From Diphasiastrum complanatum (taxonomy: Eukaryota > Streptophyta > Lycopodiopsida > Lycopodiales > Lycopodiaceae): a stretch of 64,000 nucleotides of DNA. A program made the translations under genes and the position numbers. Location of the stretch: the NCBI GenBank assembly GCA_029204225.1, contig CM055095.1:16088049-16152048 (forward strand). The letters are read 5' to 3'. The first letter of the stretch is position 1; each line of letters opens with the position of its first letter. Shown here in pieces: positions 63,561-64,000 of this stretch. Below the pieces are notes generated by a model that was not told the origin of the DNA, searched no databases, and saw only the letters and a program-made list of their open reading frames with translations.

Positions 63561-64000
63561 AGATAGTGAGCAATTTAGGTAGCCTCCAACGAGCACATCA
63601 GCAAACTTTTGCATGTAGATAGCAGCACTAGGGAGCTCCACATTACCACAAGCATGGCCTCACCTGGTTGATATAGCCACAGGTTGTGCAAACTTCGAAG
63701 GGTGAAATCGTGCAGACAACTCACCGTAGCAACTGTGTAGACAATGGGGCTATATTCATCATTGGAAACTCTTACAGTTGAATCTTTCCTGTCTAACCTT
63801 TTCACAAAGGATCATCCATCACACAATCCTTCCAATAACCACTCAAACAAACACCCTCAAAACTAACTTTGTCACAAACCACACCACAACAATTGTTTTA
63901 CACATAACAAAAACTCTAGACCAGATCACAACCCCTCTCTTTTGGGCTATCAACCTCACTCTCAACTTCAAATCAGTGAGGCTCAAGAACATACTCTAAC
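63561..64000. other. No recognised feature
   Basis: Short frames only. The end is A/C-rich and shows no coding motif. Confidence 0.4.

Overview
The window looks like nuclear DNA of a land plant with a large, repeat-filled genome. Spliceosomal GT-AG introns, plant-type Ty1/copia and Ty3/gypsy elements (including a chromovirus and a Tat/Athila-type primer site), a tRNA-derived SINE and long microsatellites all point that way. Very long introns packed with old and nested retroelements, plus an animal-like LINE, make a gymnosperm my best guess, but the species cannot be fixed from this sequence.

The main host gene is a nuclear gene for an organelle-type elongation factor P (EF-P). It lies on the minus strand from 41,915 (ATG) to 2,328 (stop). 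I could place 11 exons that total 819 nt (272 codons plus stop). Every intron begins with GT and ends with AG, and every codon phase closes. The introns sum to 38.8 kb. Retrotransposons account for most of that length: a decayed gypsy element in intron 9, gypsy C in intron 7, a copia/gypsy nest in intron 5, and a LINE, copia F and copia E in intron 1. One exon is only 14 nt long, the last coding exon is 19 nt, and one 5' splice site runs straight into a CT/CA microsatellite.

Layout: 1-2,327 is a copia RT scrap and the 3' flank. 2,328-41,915 is the EF-P gene with its element-filled introns. 42,110-42,480 is a GC-rich patch upstream of the gene. 43,900-51,300 is an AT-rich repeat family in direct and inverted copies around a rearranged gypsy D. 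It is interrupted at 48,087-49,477 by a 1.39-kb insert carrying an intronless reading frame related to histone H3/CENH3. 51,660-51,840 is a SINE. 54,230-56,460 is copia G, lacking most of RT. 57,000-62,760 is gypsy H, with a tRNA-Asp-type primer site, four zinc knuckles, a split protease and an unassigned extra ORF. 63,150-63,560 is a degenerate minisatellite.

Nearly all mobile elements are defective, so they would need enzymes supplied from elsewhere. Copia A lacks the RT core. Copia E lacks gag, protease and half of integrase. Gypsy B lacks RNase H and has its protease active site replaced by an inverted copia gag fragment. Target-site duplications let the order of insertion be read directly: an old gypsy RT was split by copia A (GTGTC), whose LTR was split by gypsy B (CCAAC). 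An LTR of the gypsy B family also sits alone inside the LINE (CTGAC).
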